60,000 nucleotides of DNA from Hydractinia symbiolongicarpus (GCF_029227915.1 NC_079876.1:12650001-12710000), one strand, 5' to 3'; counted from the stretch's first letter, positions 11,880 through 25,747 are shown. Translations and numbers: made by a program. Notes: generated by a model not told the origin, from the letters alone.

Positions 11880-13490
11880 GGTCTAAATAACCCTGTAACA
11901 CAAACGATGGTTTTGTAAGAATAATGTTTTTAGTTTCAGCCTCGACGTTCTTAGCTTTTTGGCAAATGCTATCCTCATTATTCTCAATATGTTCTTAACA
12001 TGACTATGGTCTGAAAATATATAATGCCTTAATAAAATAAAGCATGCTATAAGTTACTATAGTTAATGGCAAATTCTGCTACAAGTAACGGACCATTGCT
12101 TTGGACAGAAAAAAGTTCACTTTGCTAAGCAATAAAAAACTAAACTACTAATCAGTTTTGTGCGTCATACAATTTTTTTTTTTTAGAACAAACAATCTAG
12201 CTTACACATATTCTTGAAATATTCTTAACTTCTGACCTATTGTTCAGAGTATTTTCTGACGAAAAAAGTCCTTCTTAAAGAAATTATTTTTCTGTTCAAG
12301 ACACAACAACAAACTCAACATTTAAGGAAAATTTAGCATTGAAAGAAACGGTCAAATAAAAACATAGAATACAGTAATTTGAATTTTTAAAAGTCACAAT
12401 TTGAATTATTCTATATCTATAACCGGTGAAACAAAACGTCCAAAAAAATAATTTGCAGCAATAAAAAAATAATAATAAAAGAGAAAAAAAGCCCTGGGAT
12501 TGAGGTTGCTCACAATCTGCATTGTATAAAACAAAACGAATTTAAAAATCTAATAATGTTTCAAACGATCATAACGTAACATTTGTAAACATTGATTTAA
12601 CTTTGTATACATTAAGGTTTATTATAACGACATCGCCCACTTCGTTGCGTTAAAAACAGTAACAACGGAAAATTACGTTATACATATATAAATTCTTCTC
12701 TATACACGCTGTATTGTATAAGAATAGTGCTTTTTTCGTTTCAGCCTTCATGTTCTTAACTTTCTTGACAACTACTATTCTTATTGTTCCTAATATATTT
12801 TTAGCAGGGCTGTATTAATAAAATAAAGCTTGCTATAAGTTGTTATGTCTAATGGCAAATTCTGCTACATGTAACGGCCCATTGCTTTGGACAGAAAAAG
12901 GTTCAGTTTGTGAGGTTTATACGCATTAATAAAATTAAACTTCTAATTAAATTTTTGCATCATACAAATTTTTATATCAAAACTAACAATCAAGCTTAGA
13001 CATATTCTTACGATATTCTGACCTATTGTTTAGATTATATTCTTACAAACAAAAGTTCTTAACCTTCTTGACAAATACTATCCTCGTGGCACTAAAAAAT
13101 TTAATGCCTCAATAAAATAAAGCTTGCTATAAGTTGCTATAGCTATTGACAATTTTTTTATATTTAGAACAAACAATCAAGGTTAGACATATTCTGAACT
13201 TCTGACCCATTGTTTGAAGAATATATATATTCGTACAAAAAAGTTCTTAACTTTTTTGACAAATGCTATCCTCATTATTCTCAATATGTTCTTAGCATGA
13301 CTATCGCCTGAAAATATATACTGCTTTAATAAAATAAAGCCTGCTATAAGTTACTATAGTTGATGGCAAATTCTTTTTATATTTATTTAGAACAAACAAT
13401 CGAGGTTGGACATATTCTTAAGATTTCTTTAACTGACCCTGAGTATATTCTTACAAAAAAATATGTTCAGGATCAAGACAAAACATATTT
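11880..13490. repeat. Decayed direct-repeat array
   Basis: Blocks recur in the same order with variable deletions. GACATATTCTTA-like segments lie near 12205, 12998, 13185 and 13408. AATAAAATAAAGC(A/T/C)TGCTATAAGTT occurs near 12030, 12817, 13112 and 13328. GCAAATTCTGCTAC followed by an AACGG(A/C)CCATTGCTTTGGACAG block occurs near 12068 and 12855. The full unit is about 800 bp, and later copies are shortened to about 200-300 bp. No reading frame is shared by the copies. Confidence 0.75.
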
Positions 13491-15170
13491 AACTTTATAT
13501 TTAAGGCAAAGTTTAGCTCTGATTGTGTAAACCGCTTAAAAATCGTTATTCACCTAAATTCATTTCTCTAGCTAAACAGATAATCTAAACAACACACCTG
13601 CTTCTCTTTTGCTTTCTCAGTAGGTCGCTTGCTAGCGTTCTTTGAATAAAAGTCCAATCAATATTTTACTTCGATTACTAAACTTCGCTTTATACCAAAG
13701 AAAACAAATTGAAAATGTATAGCTAGCTACAATTGTCTGATACATTTTCATTCAGTTCTCTTTTTGACGTTATATCATCGTACGTTTCTCTTCTCTATAA
13801 CAAATATTTCTGACAACAACATAAACTTTTTATACTCGCTCGACAACAACAGTTTTGTTTTTTCCGCTTTAGATTCGAATTATCATTCGAATTCGATATT
13901 TTTTTTTTAAAAAAAAGCAACCTCGGTCCCAGAACACAAAAATGATAGGAGAAACAAATAAGCTTTAATCTAACCTAATGATGAGTAAACATTGTTTGAA
14001 ATAACTTTTTTCAGGATAACTTTGAAAAGAGACAACCTTCTTCGCTTCGGTTTTTCTTTTTTCAGTTGATAAACTTTGTTTCCGTGAGATACGGTGCGCA
14101 CATGGTAAACCCGGGGTAAAATTAAATTATTCTATCTATAACCACCAACGGGACTTTTAAAACAGAAAAACATATAAAAACATTTAGGAATAAAATAAAA
14201 ATTAGTTTTTATAAAATGAAAAAAAAATTTGATTTTTCAAAGCAATGAGAAAAGAGAATTAAATGTTTAAAATTAGTAACCCCCTGATTTGCGTTTTTCT
14301 TAACTTGGTAAATTTTAGCGTAAACGCCACGTCGTAAGAAAGTGACCCGTACTTTCCGTGTCGTGGACTCACATGGTTACTCACACAAGCGTATTATTCT
14401 TGTTTTGTGGAAAGATGGAACGATTCGAGTTGATTAGAGTTATAGCATAGTTACGTAAAAGATATAATACACGTTTTAGCTATTATAAACAACTTCATTT
14501 TGTCATTTTAATCTCAGCTGCTACGGGCAACACTTAATATAATGCTAAAAGTTGCTAAGATGTGAGGTTGATTTTCTTAATCATCTGAAAACGAGTCTCG
14601 CTTATAAAATTTGAGCTGACTATAAATCGACTCTTTTTTCGGAATTTCATCAAAAGATACAGAATTTTATACCATATGGAGAGGTCATCTAAGAAGAGAA
14701 AAGGGGAAAGATTTATAAGTTTATGATGGAAGGAAGTCACACTTTCTGTTACTTTATAAGATTTTCCATTTGTTAATGTCTGTTTCAAAGTTCACCATAA
14801 AAATTATCTAAAGCGCTGGAACTTAAAAGAAATTTTGTTACATATGGTAATTAGGAATTAGTATGGGAGAAGGAATTCAAATTTTTATGCATGTAAGGAT
14901 TTTTTTTTTCATTAGCGTATCGAAAAACAAATTAGTAGTAGGTGGGAGTCATTTCAGGCTCATTTACATCGCCTCTTAATTATCAACGAGAATCCCTATC
15001 AATTATTTTCGCTAAGCTAAACATAAATTATTAATGCGAATCGCGTTAATAATTGTCTCATAATGTAAAATATTGACCATAAATATATCGCGAGGAGCCC
15101 TCTAATACATACGGGTTGTGTGAAAATAATAAGCACTCAGACCCAGTTTCTTTTGGGTATATGTTACTAT
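13491..15170. other. Intergenic; no supported gene
   Basis: AT-rich with homopolymer runs. The 77-codon frame at 14555-14788 (-) has no recognisable domain. I looked here for an inverted repeat matching the right side of the adjacent Polinton-like fragment and saw none. Confidence 0.35.
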
Positions 15171-15174
15171 CTGG

Positions 15175-18100
15175 TTATTGTCTAAACCCTGTATTTTGAG
15201 CCATATCTTTATGACGGTCTAAAGCATTTTTATATCTATCCCATGACATGTCATTTTGTTTCTTTGAAATACTCTTACAACTAAATTTTGCCTTGCCCAG
15301 ATCTTGGTTTTCACCGTAATAACATTTTGATGTAAGAGCAATCATTCGCTTCCCTTAAGTTCATCTTTGAAGAGCCCTGGAGTTCGGTCATGATATTTCG
15401 AGGTTGACAGGAATTCTGCTTTCCCTCTATTAAAGTATTCATCTTGTAGTTCAGGTTTAATAATATCGTCCAAGTTTTCATTTGAAAGAGCCATGTACAT
15501 AGAATCCATATCCATTTGAATTAGTTCGAAATCCCGCCTATCTATATATTTATCGAGAAAATCGTAGTAAAACTCCAGCATTCGAAGTTTAGCCAGTTGA
15601 TATAAAGCTATACCACACTGATAAGGTCGATTTATGTTTACCTGACGTTTTCGTTCTTTTAATTCATATGTTTCATTGAGGACTTCTAAATCGTCAAAGA
15701 AAGGACTTCTAAAATCCTTATCAACAGTATCTTCGGATTGTGTATAGCTAGTCTTGGTATGTTTTCCGAGATCTTCAATCATCTTTCCGTAGAACGAATT
15801 TCCTTTTAGATTGTAAGTATCTCCTAGTTGCTTCAAGGCGGGGTTAGAATCTCCATCTCTTCGAGCGTTACTGACTTCGTGTGGAAACCATTTGAAAGGT
15901 CTTCCTGATACATATTTTAAAAGCTTGTGTGCAGCGGTTATCTCTAAACCATGGTTTAGATACCACCTTAACATGGGTGTGTATAACAAAATCTTTTCAG
16001 CCTTGCAAACTCCCAGTAATTTTTTGGTACCTTTCAAAGATTTTCTACGAGTGGCCTTTTGATAAGCTTTCATGTGTATAGGAACTAAATCTTATGGAAT
16101 GCTATCAACAACAAACAAGGGTGAAATTTCGCTAAACCTTTCTTTCAGATGTTCAGGAACGTGTATATCAACTTGACAAAAAGTCAAAGAGCTGGTCGGA
16201 CAAAACACTCTTACATATTTATCGATAAACTCTGGGTTGGTAGGGTCATTGACTTCAACATATTGCTCTTTTCCACAAGGCATCTCTTGACCAGAGCAAA
16301 ACAGATACCAGCTGTTGGCATCAAAGCCTATAACAGACTGGCATGTTTTAGCATTTTCGTATTTGTAAGGTCTTATCTTTGAAACATTCCTTTTGGCATA
16401 TCGACAAAACACAATGATAGGACCTCCAACCATACCCGTTTTCAAGAGTTCGTAGGCCTTGTTTTTGGGACATGCGGTACATTCTTTTCTTAGTTTGGAG
16501 CACTCTTTACAAGCCTTTTTACTACAAGTCTTAGCGCATTTGTAAAAGCAAGATTGTCCTGGAGCGTATAAATCAGGCACGTCTTTTTTCTTTATTTTTA
16601 GGGCTTTGTTGAGCACATACGTCATTGAGATACCCGGAATTGATACAGCATCTTTTAACATATCAATTTGATCAGGATAGTATTGTTTTCTAGTCTTCTC
16701 CAAAGCTTCTACAAAAGGAACAACATCAGCCAAGTTATATTCTTTTAACCAATCTAGCATTGTAACACAACCCCGATTTTTAAATTCAGTCTTAAAGTCT
16801 TTTTATTCTTGAGGAGACACTGTGATCTTCTTCCGTAGACTCGAGTAAAAGTCTTTGTATTCTACAGGACCTATGTGAGAAAGCTTTTCATAGCTATCTA
16901 ACCATTCATAGGGAAAGACAAGTTTTTGATCTTGGTAATTGTTTGCTTTGCACCGCCCAGCAAAAGAGAGACCTGGAGCTAGGTAAGACTTAACATCCAA
17001 AAATTTGAAGTGAGGGGTTGTAAGAAACATGTAACTGTTTTGTTTTTTCGCAACTGAAATTTCTCCAGCTTGCTGGGTCATGTGTTTTACAAAAATATTT
17101 CTTGATCATGTTGATGTCATACTTACCACTATTAAACCCTAAAACCGGTATTTGGTTACACCATTTAGCATGTTGGAATTTTACGTTTTCAGGTATAGAA
17201 CCAACATCAGGCAAAAGATATTCTGCATTGACCTCTTTTGTAATAACTTTCCACCTTTCTAGTAAATCTTTTATAAAGTCTTTGATAAGAGCTTCTGGGT
17301 CTGGATTTACAAGAAAAGTGGGTTTGTTTATAAAGTTATCAGAAATAGCAACGCTGACTGCGATATGTTTAGTGTTAAAACATAGGTCGTTAGTCATCTT
17401 GCAAGATAGGTTATGGAGCAACGCTTCAAAATCAAACACTATAAAGTATGGGTATGGAATAAACTTCTTTTCAAGCTTTACACTACTCAATTGTGGTCTT
17501 TGACACTCCCAAACGGAAATAACACTGTAACCCAAATCTTTAATCTTTTCCTCTAGCTCAAGAGTCTCCTTGTATCTCTTGCGATCTCCATCTGAACAAG
17601 GACATCCATCCCATTTACAACCATGAAATTGGTACACTGTTTTACTTTCAGGTTCATAACCATCAACAAGAATCTCTTGCCCATTAATCTTCACACATCT
17701 TTCTCCACCATGAACACAAAGAGCATGGTGAATGTGTTTCCCTGTATCTTCAAACTGGCTTCCAACCCATCGATATCCAGCATAACTGATCTGGGTGTTA
17801 CCTCCATAGAATACCTTCTCAGAACTGTTCATGATATGCTTAAACTTTTCTCCTTTGCATATCAACTTGGTTTTTCCTCCCGAACAAAGGTTTTCTGTTA
17901 CATGTCTATTATAATTGTTGTGTCTGTTAAACCTCTGTTCGCATCCAGCGCATTCCCAGTGTTGTGTCAAACTTTCAAGATCTTTTATGTAAAAACAATG
18001 ACCCTCGTAAAGACCAATGTCAACACAAGGTAAAATTTTTCTGAACTGGTTTTTACCAAACACAAATTTCCAAACCTGTTGGTTTTTCGGCTCATACAGA

Positions 18101-19268
18101 CGGATGTTGATACGAAACTGTTTAGCAATTCTTTCAAAATCAACAAGTTTAGTCGCCCGTACATTTTCGAATTTCAGGTTTCGATAATCATAAAAATTTC
18201 GGGCTAGTTCTAACGCTTTTCTAGTAGTGCGTTTAGCAGGTCTTGGCACATTATCACAATAGGCAAAGTAGATGGCAAGACACCTCCAAACACACAGATT
18301 GTCGTTTTTATAATCGATAGCATGAATACATTTTTTACGACGAAGCCAATCAGGCAGAGGACCACAACCCATGAGCGGTTCATTGCTGTGTATGACTCTT
18401 ATGATAATTCTAGTAAACTCGACTCGACCTTGATAGACACCTGGTGTGCTAACAACGTGCGTTGGGGGTAGGTAAGCTCTACTCCATACTCCATCATTAG
18501 CCAAATCTAACCTTTTAGTCTCACAGCGTTTGATATACCCCTCGATTGTAGATAAACTTGTAAAAGTCCCCTCTCCCGGAAGTGTTTTTTCATACTTTAC
18601 AATTTCCCCATTTCCCCGATAAATTTTAGCGGTAAAACTGTAAACAACCCTTGAACGCATTTCAATATCTTGTTTGATTCGGTTGAAAATCCTCTTTGAT
18701 AGGTCATTATTCAAATTGCCAGTAACCTCATATCGGTTTACTCTTGGATGGGTTTCCGTTAAGTTGATTTGTGGTCGTTCTTTTAATTCTTGAACAACAT
18801 CATTATAGCGTTCTTTATTGATTCAATCCTCAATTTTGTTGTTTTTTGTGCCCTTTTTCTACAAATCCAGAACCTTATCTCTTGAGGTTCTGAAAGCTTT
18901 ACTTGTTTTGTTCTTAATAGCTTTAGATACATGATTTATTAACCATTCTCTCCATTCATTCAACTTGCTTTTTGCCTGAGGTCTATTTTTTGCCATTTTT
19001 TTTGCTGCTCAATCAAATCCATGTCTTGTTAGCTAGGAATAATTGTAACAGGTCGGACTGGTTTGAATCGCCTAGTAGATTTTGGTGGTGGAACAGGTTG
19101 GTCATTCCTCGTTGGTATTGGAGTAGACACAGGTGTTGCTGTAGACAAACGAGCTGGTAAGCCTGCTAATAATTCGATCAACTCAGCCTTTCTGAGTTTT
19201 CAGTAGTCGCGTAGGCCACGCTCTCTTGCGAGAGCTTTTAATTCAACAACAGTATTTTGCGAAGTCAT
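15175..19268 (-). pseudogene. Polinton-type DNA polymerase B with SAP, zinc-finger and Vsr-like regions, broken
   Basis: The minus-strand segments run in order 19268 to about 18720 (several stops), 18714-16990, 17081-16803, 16760-16092, 16073-15342 and about 15345-15175. The first encodes a SAP-type helix (LKALARERGLRDY, stop, KLRKAELIELL). The 574-residue block has NDNLCVWRCLAIYF, a C2H2-like finger (WECAGCEQRFNRH) and VDGYEPESKTVYQFHGC, which resembles very-short-patch-repair-type nucleases. Exonuclease motifs I (VFDFEAL) and II (FNSGKYDINMI) follow. Later come polymerase motif A (FDANSWYLF), motif B (NLKGNSFYGKM) and motif C (QMDMDSMYM). Motif A has Trp where Leu is usual, and motif C reads DMDS instead of the usual DTDS. 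The last 56 codons lie in yet another frame and end GFRQ. Protein-primed replication of the element is the family role; this copy is inactive. Confidence 0.82.
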
Positions 19269-19495
19269 GTTTGTTACAATTACGATTATGTTTCTTTATA
19301 CCATTTCCATTTTTTCATTTTTCAACCAAAAAACTCGTAACCTTTGTGTTCTATTTTGTTACTCGGATTTAAGTAACAAAAAAAAAGCCTTTTACGACTC
19401 CAACGAGGTTGAAAAATTAATTTATTTTTTGGTGAGCCCTCTTTTCTCTTGTTGTTATGACGTTTTTGGTAGCTGAGATATTTCTCTCTGTTGTT

Positions 19496-19722
19496 TTATA
19501 TCCAGTTTGAATAGTACCTATTGTATGCTTGTTTCGTATCAAGATCAAGAGTATAAGATGGATCTTTATCATTCTTTTTAACCACCTCAAGCATTTTTGT
19601 TTTATTCATTTGAGAAGCATATATTATTTTTCGAGATGCACATAATTTTCGTAACGTTTTAACATTCATTGATTTGTAATTTGATAGGGAGTATCGTAAT
19701 GTAATTCTGTTTTGTCACTCAT
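19496..19722 (-). pseudogene. Small SAP-like ORF of the Polinton-like element, frameshifted
   Basis: It starts with ATG at 19722 (MSDKTELHYDT). After one frame change it continues SMNVKTLRKLCASRKIIY and later QAYNRYYSNWI before a stop. The helix-turn-helix pattern resembles a SAP DNA-binding module, but the call is weak. It lies upstream of the polymerase frame on the same strand and is divergent from the integrase. Confidence 0.4.
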
Positions 19723-19843
19723 TTCTATTCCTTATATGTAATCAATAAAAACTTTTAAGTCACTTTTTTTGGTGTTCTTGCATTAGCGATGTCATGCTAC
19801 ATCATAATAAAATGAGCTAAGTAAAGGTGTGCATAAATAAACA

Positions 19844-20469
19844 ATGTCAAACTCTAAACTTCAAGAGATTTACTATCAACCTCAAAATTTATGGAAAGAG
19901 AAAAAGGCTGTTCAGAATTTAGGAGGATTTGGCTTCAAGCCAAAGGAAATTAAGAAGTGGCTATCAAAGCATTTTGGCAACTACATTTACCTGCTTCAAA
20001 ACATGTTGAAAGACCTCATTATGAAGTTACTACTCCTAATGAATTACATCAATTCGATTTATTGTACATGCCTGGTGACATACTGTATGGTAATAGATAT
20101 AAGTACATTTTGTCTGGAATCGATGTTGCTTCCAGATACAAATTAGCTCGCCCATTAAGAATAAAAAAAACCAAAGACGTTGCTGAAATGATAAGAGATA
20201 TCTATAGAGCTGGACCGTTACTCTATCCACAAGTATTTCAATGTGATAACGGTTCAGAATTCAAAGCAGATGTATCAAAATTGTTGGAGAAGCATAAGGT
20301 TATAGTTAAAAGGGCGACTACAAAATATAAGCATACACACACAACTTTTGTTGAGGCGTTGAACAAGATACTTGCCGAAAATTTATTCAAAATACAAGAT
20401 GCTCAAGAACTGAATGATTCGGAAAAGGTATCATCTACATGGGTTAAGCATTTGTATAAACTGGGGTAA
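19844..20469 (+). pseudogene. Polinton-type integrase, frameshifted and truncated
   Basis: The N-terminal part (MSNSKLQEIYYQPQNLWKE to KKWLSK) is in one frame and the catalytic core is in another, from about 19966. The core shows the DDE set of retrovirus-like integrases: D in NELHQFDLLYMPG, D in FQCDNGSEF and E in HTTFVEALNK. Flanking text such as YKYILSGIDVASRYK is typical of the fold. The frame stops after WVKHLYKLG, and the expected C-terminal region is only a scrambled remnant. Its role would be integration of the element. The frameshift and truncation make this copy non-functional. Confidence 0.82.
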
Positions 20470-20559
20470 TTGACAGTCACCATAACAACAGATTCATGAA
20501 AAAAGATTTTTGGGTATCCTGGAGACAACTAAGAATACTATCAATAAATATATAAACCT

Positions 20560-21904
20560 ATAGCAGTATGCTTAAGAGGGTATTACAAAAAATTGGAAGG
20601 ATGGGGAGGAGGGGGAGGTTTAAAAAAAAGATTAAAGTAAATATTTATGGAAATATTTTCCATCTAAATTATGTTCCCATCTTTCAACTGGATTTTATTA
20701 TTTGTCTTCTTTTAGCTTGTATCCTCTGATTTATTAACAGGAAAGAAATTTTGATTCTACGTAACAGAACATTAACATCTTTTTAGAATACAAGAGGCTG
20801 CACTATATCAGTAATAAGACATAGTTAATTAATACAGTGCCAGACAATAGATTCCTTACGCCAATGTATTTAAACGATAAGATCATTGACAGTGAGTGCC
20901 ATAGTTTAATAGACATTAGCTGTCAGCATGTTTAATAAAAAATAGCTGAGTAACATCTAGGTTACCTATCCTGCTGTGTCATAAGAACAATACGGCTTTA
21001 ATAATAAAAAAAACCCTGTCGGTTTTAACACACAATCCAATCCTAGTAAATCAATTAGTACATGGTTAAAATCTGCCTATGCAAGAAAGTGGGATGGCTT
21101 GAAAACACTCACAACTGCCAGAAGGCTATTCTGACCTTCTGTCAGTTCAAACAAGAAGGTTTTCAACTATCTACGCTTTTGTGGAAATGTTCTATTATAA
21201 GGAGTAGCAGCAGTACTTGCATATAGAAGGTGATGTCCATTAAAAAAACACTGTATATAAAGAACTATAAAAAAATATCAGTAATATTTTTTATTTCTTT
21301 TCATTTAATAAATTGTTTTCAAAAACCATGAATAACAAAAGAATACACAAGTAAATATAAAAAATAAGTATATATATAATAAAAACAAAGATACAAACTT
21401 GCTATGCGAAAAATTGATTCCTGTAAAACCCAATAGACAAGTCCTGTTTGTACCATCAGCACATCATATATCTGCAATTTTAAGTAACAAATTTGTAAAT
21501 GAGAAAAAATATCACTTATGAAAGACAAGCAATTTATAGAAAGTAGCAGCTTCGATGTGATTCTCACAAATCTTCACAAACATATTGGAATAGAAGTAAC
21601 ATCAGGAAAAAAGTACAGGTACTTTGAACTTCAATCCTCAAAAATTGTGTTATTTAATACAACAATAAACGTTAACACCGAGAAAATGGAGCTGACAGCT
21701 ATTCTCATAAATCTATATAACAATATTATGTAAATAATTAATATATACATAAAATATAATAGGCAACCTCATTGTTCTTCTTTCTTATATTTATTGCATA
21801 AAAAATATATGTCCTCTACCATCATTTTATTACTCCAGCGATGATCTGATGACTCATCTCGTCACATAACTTCATGGTTTTTAACTAGGGTGCTGATAAG
21901 CTCC
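20560..21904. other. Intergenic; no supported gene
   Basis: AT-rich sequence. The 71-codon frame at 21518-21733 (+) has a non-repetitive translation (MKDKQFIESSSFDVILTNLH) but no domain, splice context or partner that would support it. Confidence 0.3.
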
Positions 21905-22026
21905 AAACGCCCGCATTTTCTCAAACACGCCCGGAGCATTCCCGATATGCAACAACTTGTAACATAAACGCCCGCACTTTCTCGAAAACGCCCGGAGCAT
22001 TCCCTAAATGCAACAACTTGTAACAT
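21905..22026. repeat. 61-bp tandem duplication
   Basis: Two copies start with AAACGCCCGCA at 21905 and 21966 and end CAACAACTTGTAACAT, with about six differences. A third copy starts but diverges at AAACATGGCGG. Related ACGCCC-rich text near 11440 and 24470 suggests a wider repeat family. Confidence 0.8.
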
Positions 22027-25000
22027 AAACATGGCGGACGACAGTTGAAAGCATGCGCTTGAAGGGAAAGGAGTTAATAAAGTTTATGTACAAGGGCGTA
22101 GCCAGCGTCAGTCAGGCTCTGCGATCGACTGACCTACTTTTTTCATTTTAACACGTCGTTTTTTCCACCGCCACCGCCAACACATGAATGGGTGCACCAA
22201 TTGCGCATCCGGCACAAATTTTGTCCCGGGCGGCGCACACAAGTTCCGCGCTTCGCACGTCGTTTTCGCAGGATATAACAGTATCCACTTTGTTTTGCAG
22301 GCTGAGGTGTTGAATCTCTACTTTGTTTCGCAGATAGTCTTTTTCGCAGGATTACCTGCGAAAATTATGCCTATGTACGGTCTTATGTCTTCCATTTATG
22401 TTCATTTTGGACGCATCCTATTGGCTAGTAAATCTTGCAGAGAGGTTAAAAATTCGCTTCATATATGGCTATAGAACATACGCAAAAAAGTCAAAAAAAA
22501 CAAGCGAAGTTGTAAAGGTGAAGAAATCATGATGTTGCTGTCAAACGTGGATCCGTATTTAGCTTTATAACTTGTATAGAGCTTCGTGAAAATTCTCTAT
22601 ACTCGAACCATCCAATTTTTGTATCTGTATGTAAACCTTCAGATTTGTTTTCGTGTGTAGAAAGCACTTTCAAGTTTTCAGTTAGCTAGCTATTCATCCT
22701 CTTCCGTAACTCTGTGTAGACAGCAGATCTTGTAGCTATACAGAATAAAGCTATTCTTATAAGCCTTTATAACAGTTTATATAAGAGAAATATTTTAGCT
22801 TTTTATCCTGATTGTGGTCAGCTATGATTCAACACGGTTTTAAATCAGAAAATTTTTCCTCATCTGCCTTCAAATAAAAATTTACAACCAGTATCTATTT
22901 TATTTTGCGATAATGACAAACATTCTGGGCAATTTAAACCTAATCCCTTCAGTTTCTTTAAGTTTGAGTAAAGCTACGTTAAAGCGTTCTGGTCAAACGT
23001 TATGATAACAAAGCAAAAGAAAAGAAAAAGGAAACGTGTGTATCATTTCGAAGTTGTTCCTTTTGCATTAACCCAAACGTTAGTTAATCAATGTGGTACT
23101 TCTAGCACTAATGACTTCTTCCATTAAACTTCTATTAAACCTAAACAAGTTTTATCTGCAGAACCTTGGTAGATTCATTCCGTTCAGGTTTTATTAACGG
23201 TATTGGAAAATATAATGTAGGCAGTTACTACGACAAGCTCCACACCTCAGTGATCACGATTATTCTTCCCATTGTAACTTGCGAGAGGACGTCTTAAGGT
23301 TTATTCATTGTAGTGAAGGCTCTCAGGTTTGTCTTTTTCAAAGGTTATTTTTAAAACCTTATGAATTTTCTCTTGATATATATACAGAATTGATAAGGTT
23401 AATGTTATGACGATGCTGGCAATGTATCTGTTAAAATTAATAGTTGTCATGCTAACATTTTAAAGCAAAACAGATTAGCTTTATACATATCCTTGTTCTT
23501 CTCATTGCTTAAATTTAGTTGTCTGTAATTCATGCTTTGTACATTATTTCTGAAACATGATGAATCGAATCAAACGTAACATATTTTTACAAATTTTCCA
23601 AAAGTAGTTTAAAATATTTACGCAAGAATGTTCCTTACTTAACTAATAATGCCAACTATGCCCATAATTTTAAAATTTGTAACACGATGTGTGGAACGTA
23701 TTATTAACACAAGGGTTTTCAATGATTTGTATGAAGACATTTCGTCCATGGTTCGATTTCATTATATTTTTAAATTTTATTATATTTATGAAGAAAAAAG
23801 ATTTTGATTTGGTTATTTTTTAATGACCTCCAATCTGCAGAAAACTTTGTTTTAGTGATAAATATAAAGAAAGAAGAATAAACATTCTAATTATTGCTTT
23901 AATAACTTTCAATCTATAAAAAACATTATGATGGTGTTGTGTTGTCTTATTGCTGATTTGATTACAACCTTGATGATAAAGATTTTAATGTATTTTATGT
24001 TGTCATTATTCCCTTTTTTCGATCAATTCGATCATTACTTAACGTCTATCGTGTATGTCAGAAAGTCGGTTTTATGGCGTTTCAGTGCTTAAAGGGCGTA
24101 AAAGGCGTTGGTTTCCTGAACCCGTTGGGGGACTCACAACGCCCCCCAATCCCCCAGTTGGTTATTATCGCACCTGCGGTGCAATGTTGGCCCTGCGGGT
24201 CAATGGTTCGACTAAGGTTAATTTTTTTCTGGCTACGTCCCTGATGTATAAGTTATTCATCAAGTAAATCTTATTAAAAACCATCACGAACAGTTTTTTT
24301 AAGCACTTTGCTACCACATAGTTAGTTCATTTTAATTTTTATACTTTTTTAAATAATTTGTGGTGAATCATTGCGTGTTTTTGTGGTGTATTTTTTTTTT
24401 GTTTAGGCATTGTTCGGTTCTCTGTTGGTTTTTTCAAGCGAATACCTGAATTTTTTTCAAAATGATGAACTCGCCAGAAAACGCCTGCACTTTTCGCGGT
24501 GTATGCGTCTTATCGGTACCCTCGTGGTTTTGGTTTCAAAAAATAACTTTGTAAAAATGCAGATAAACAAAGTAGAAATTTTTCCCGGTGGAACAAAAGA
24601 TAAATTAGCCAAAAGGTCCTAATTTCATGATTTACGTCTTAATTCTGTGATGTGTTTTTTCCCAATGTGAGATACGCCAGCCTCTACCATATACATACTA
24701 AATAATATAAAAGCTCCTACACAGCTTATTTCTCTTCGATTTGGAAAATCTCAACAACATAACAAATGCAAAATTCTGAACTTCATTGGCGATAAATTTG
24801 TGATGTAACCAATGATATTGTTTTCTATAATAAAGTGAAACCTTCTGTTTACAATTATATTTGATTGATGTCAAGACTTTTGGGGTAAAGAATCATCTGA
24901 AATGACAAATTTCAAGATGATCGTATCATCATAATGGAGATACAAAATCATTAGCAACACTGGTAAAAACTTTAGAAATAAAGTAAAATGGAATAAAAAA

Positions 25001-25747
25001 TAGAATCAAAGTCTGCAGAATGAATTTCCAAAATGCACCTAATCTAGCTAGCATAAGTTAAAATGAATAAACGGCGCGCTATTGAACAACTTTTCGTTCC
25101 TAAAGTTTCCAAACACTAGCCACCTAAGGTGTGAGTCGGTAACTTGTACACAGGAATATGAAATACGTTTATCTTAAGCTAGACTTAACTACACTATAAT
25201 AAATACAACATTATGAGCACTAAATGTTAAGACATTCTTTTAAAAATCAATGTCAACCCGCTTTATAAATAAAATTTTTACCGCTTCGGCTAGTTTCTCA
25301 TGTAACCTCGCACATGAATTGGCTCCGTGCAAAGTATTCACCAATGTGTTTATTTTTTTATTCCGAGACGAAGAAAGGCTAAACCAAACACACATTCCTG
25401 CGGATTGTGTGAATAAACTTTTATAACTGCAGCATCGCTTTAAAGAGTTTTAAGAGAACAAAAAACCAATTTGTTGTTAATGTTCAGAGTGGACTTAGGT
25501 TACTTTGTAAAATCAAAATTTTAGCATGACTATTTTTTTAAAGTGCTGGAGACAATGACATGTTTGTTTTTAATTTTGTAATTACACACCTAAAACCATG
25601 GTATCATCTCGTTTTATGCTAAGTAACATGGGAGATCAAGTTGAATCGATATTGTACTTACGGAGAGATTTTATGCATGAAAATTATAACAACTAAAATG
25701 TATGAACAAAATCAGACTATTGACTTCCGCATTGTATTTAGTATTTA
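22027..25747. other. Gene-poor stretch with repeat fragments
   Basis: No exon is supported. A GC-rich island at 22170-22260 and a cytosine-rich block at 24110-24200 stand out from the AT-rich background and look like repeat fragments. The frames at 22184-22474, 24055-24267 and 24410-24622 follow these islands and have no domains. Confidence 0.35.

Larger units (their letters stand above)
15175..20560. mobile_element. Broken Polinton/Maverick-like element
   Basis: A type-B DNA polymerase frame (-) and a retrovirus-like integrase frame (+) lie divergently, with a small SAP-like frame between them. Integrase plus polymerase B is the diagnostic pair of Polintons. Capsid, packaging ATPase and protease genes are not visible, and neither are terminal inverted repeats. 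All frames carry shifts or stops. This is therefore a truncated, inactive copy, and its outer limits are approximate. Confidence 0.75.

Noticed and set aside
22184-22474. 96-codon frame in a GC-richer patch
   Set aside because: No domain or splice context; the translation follows repeat-like cytosine-rich text.
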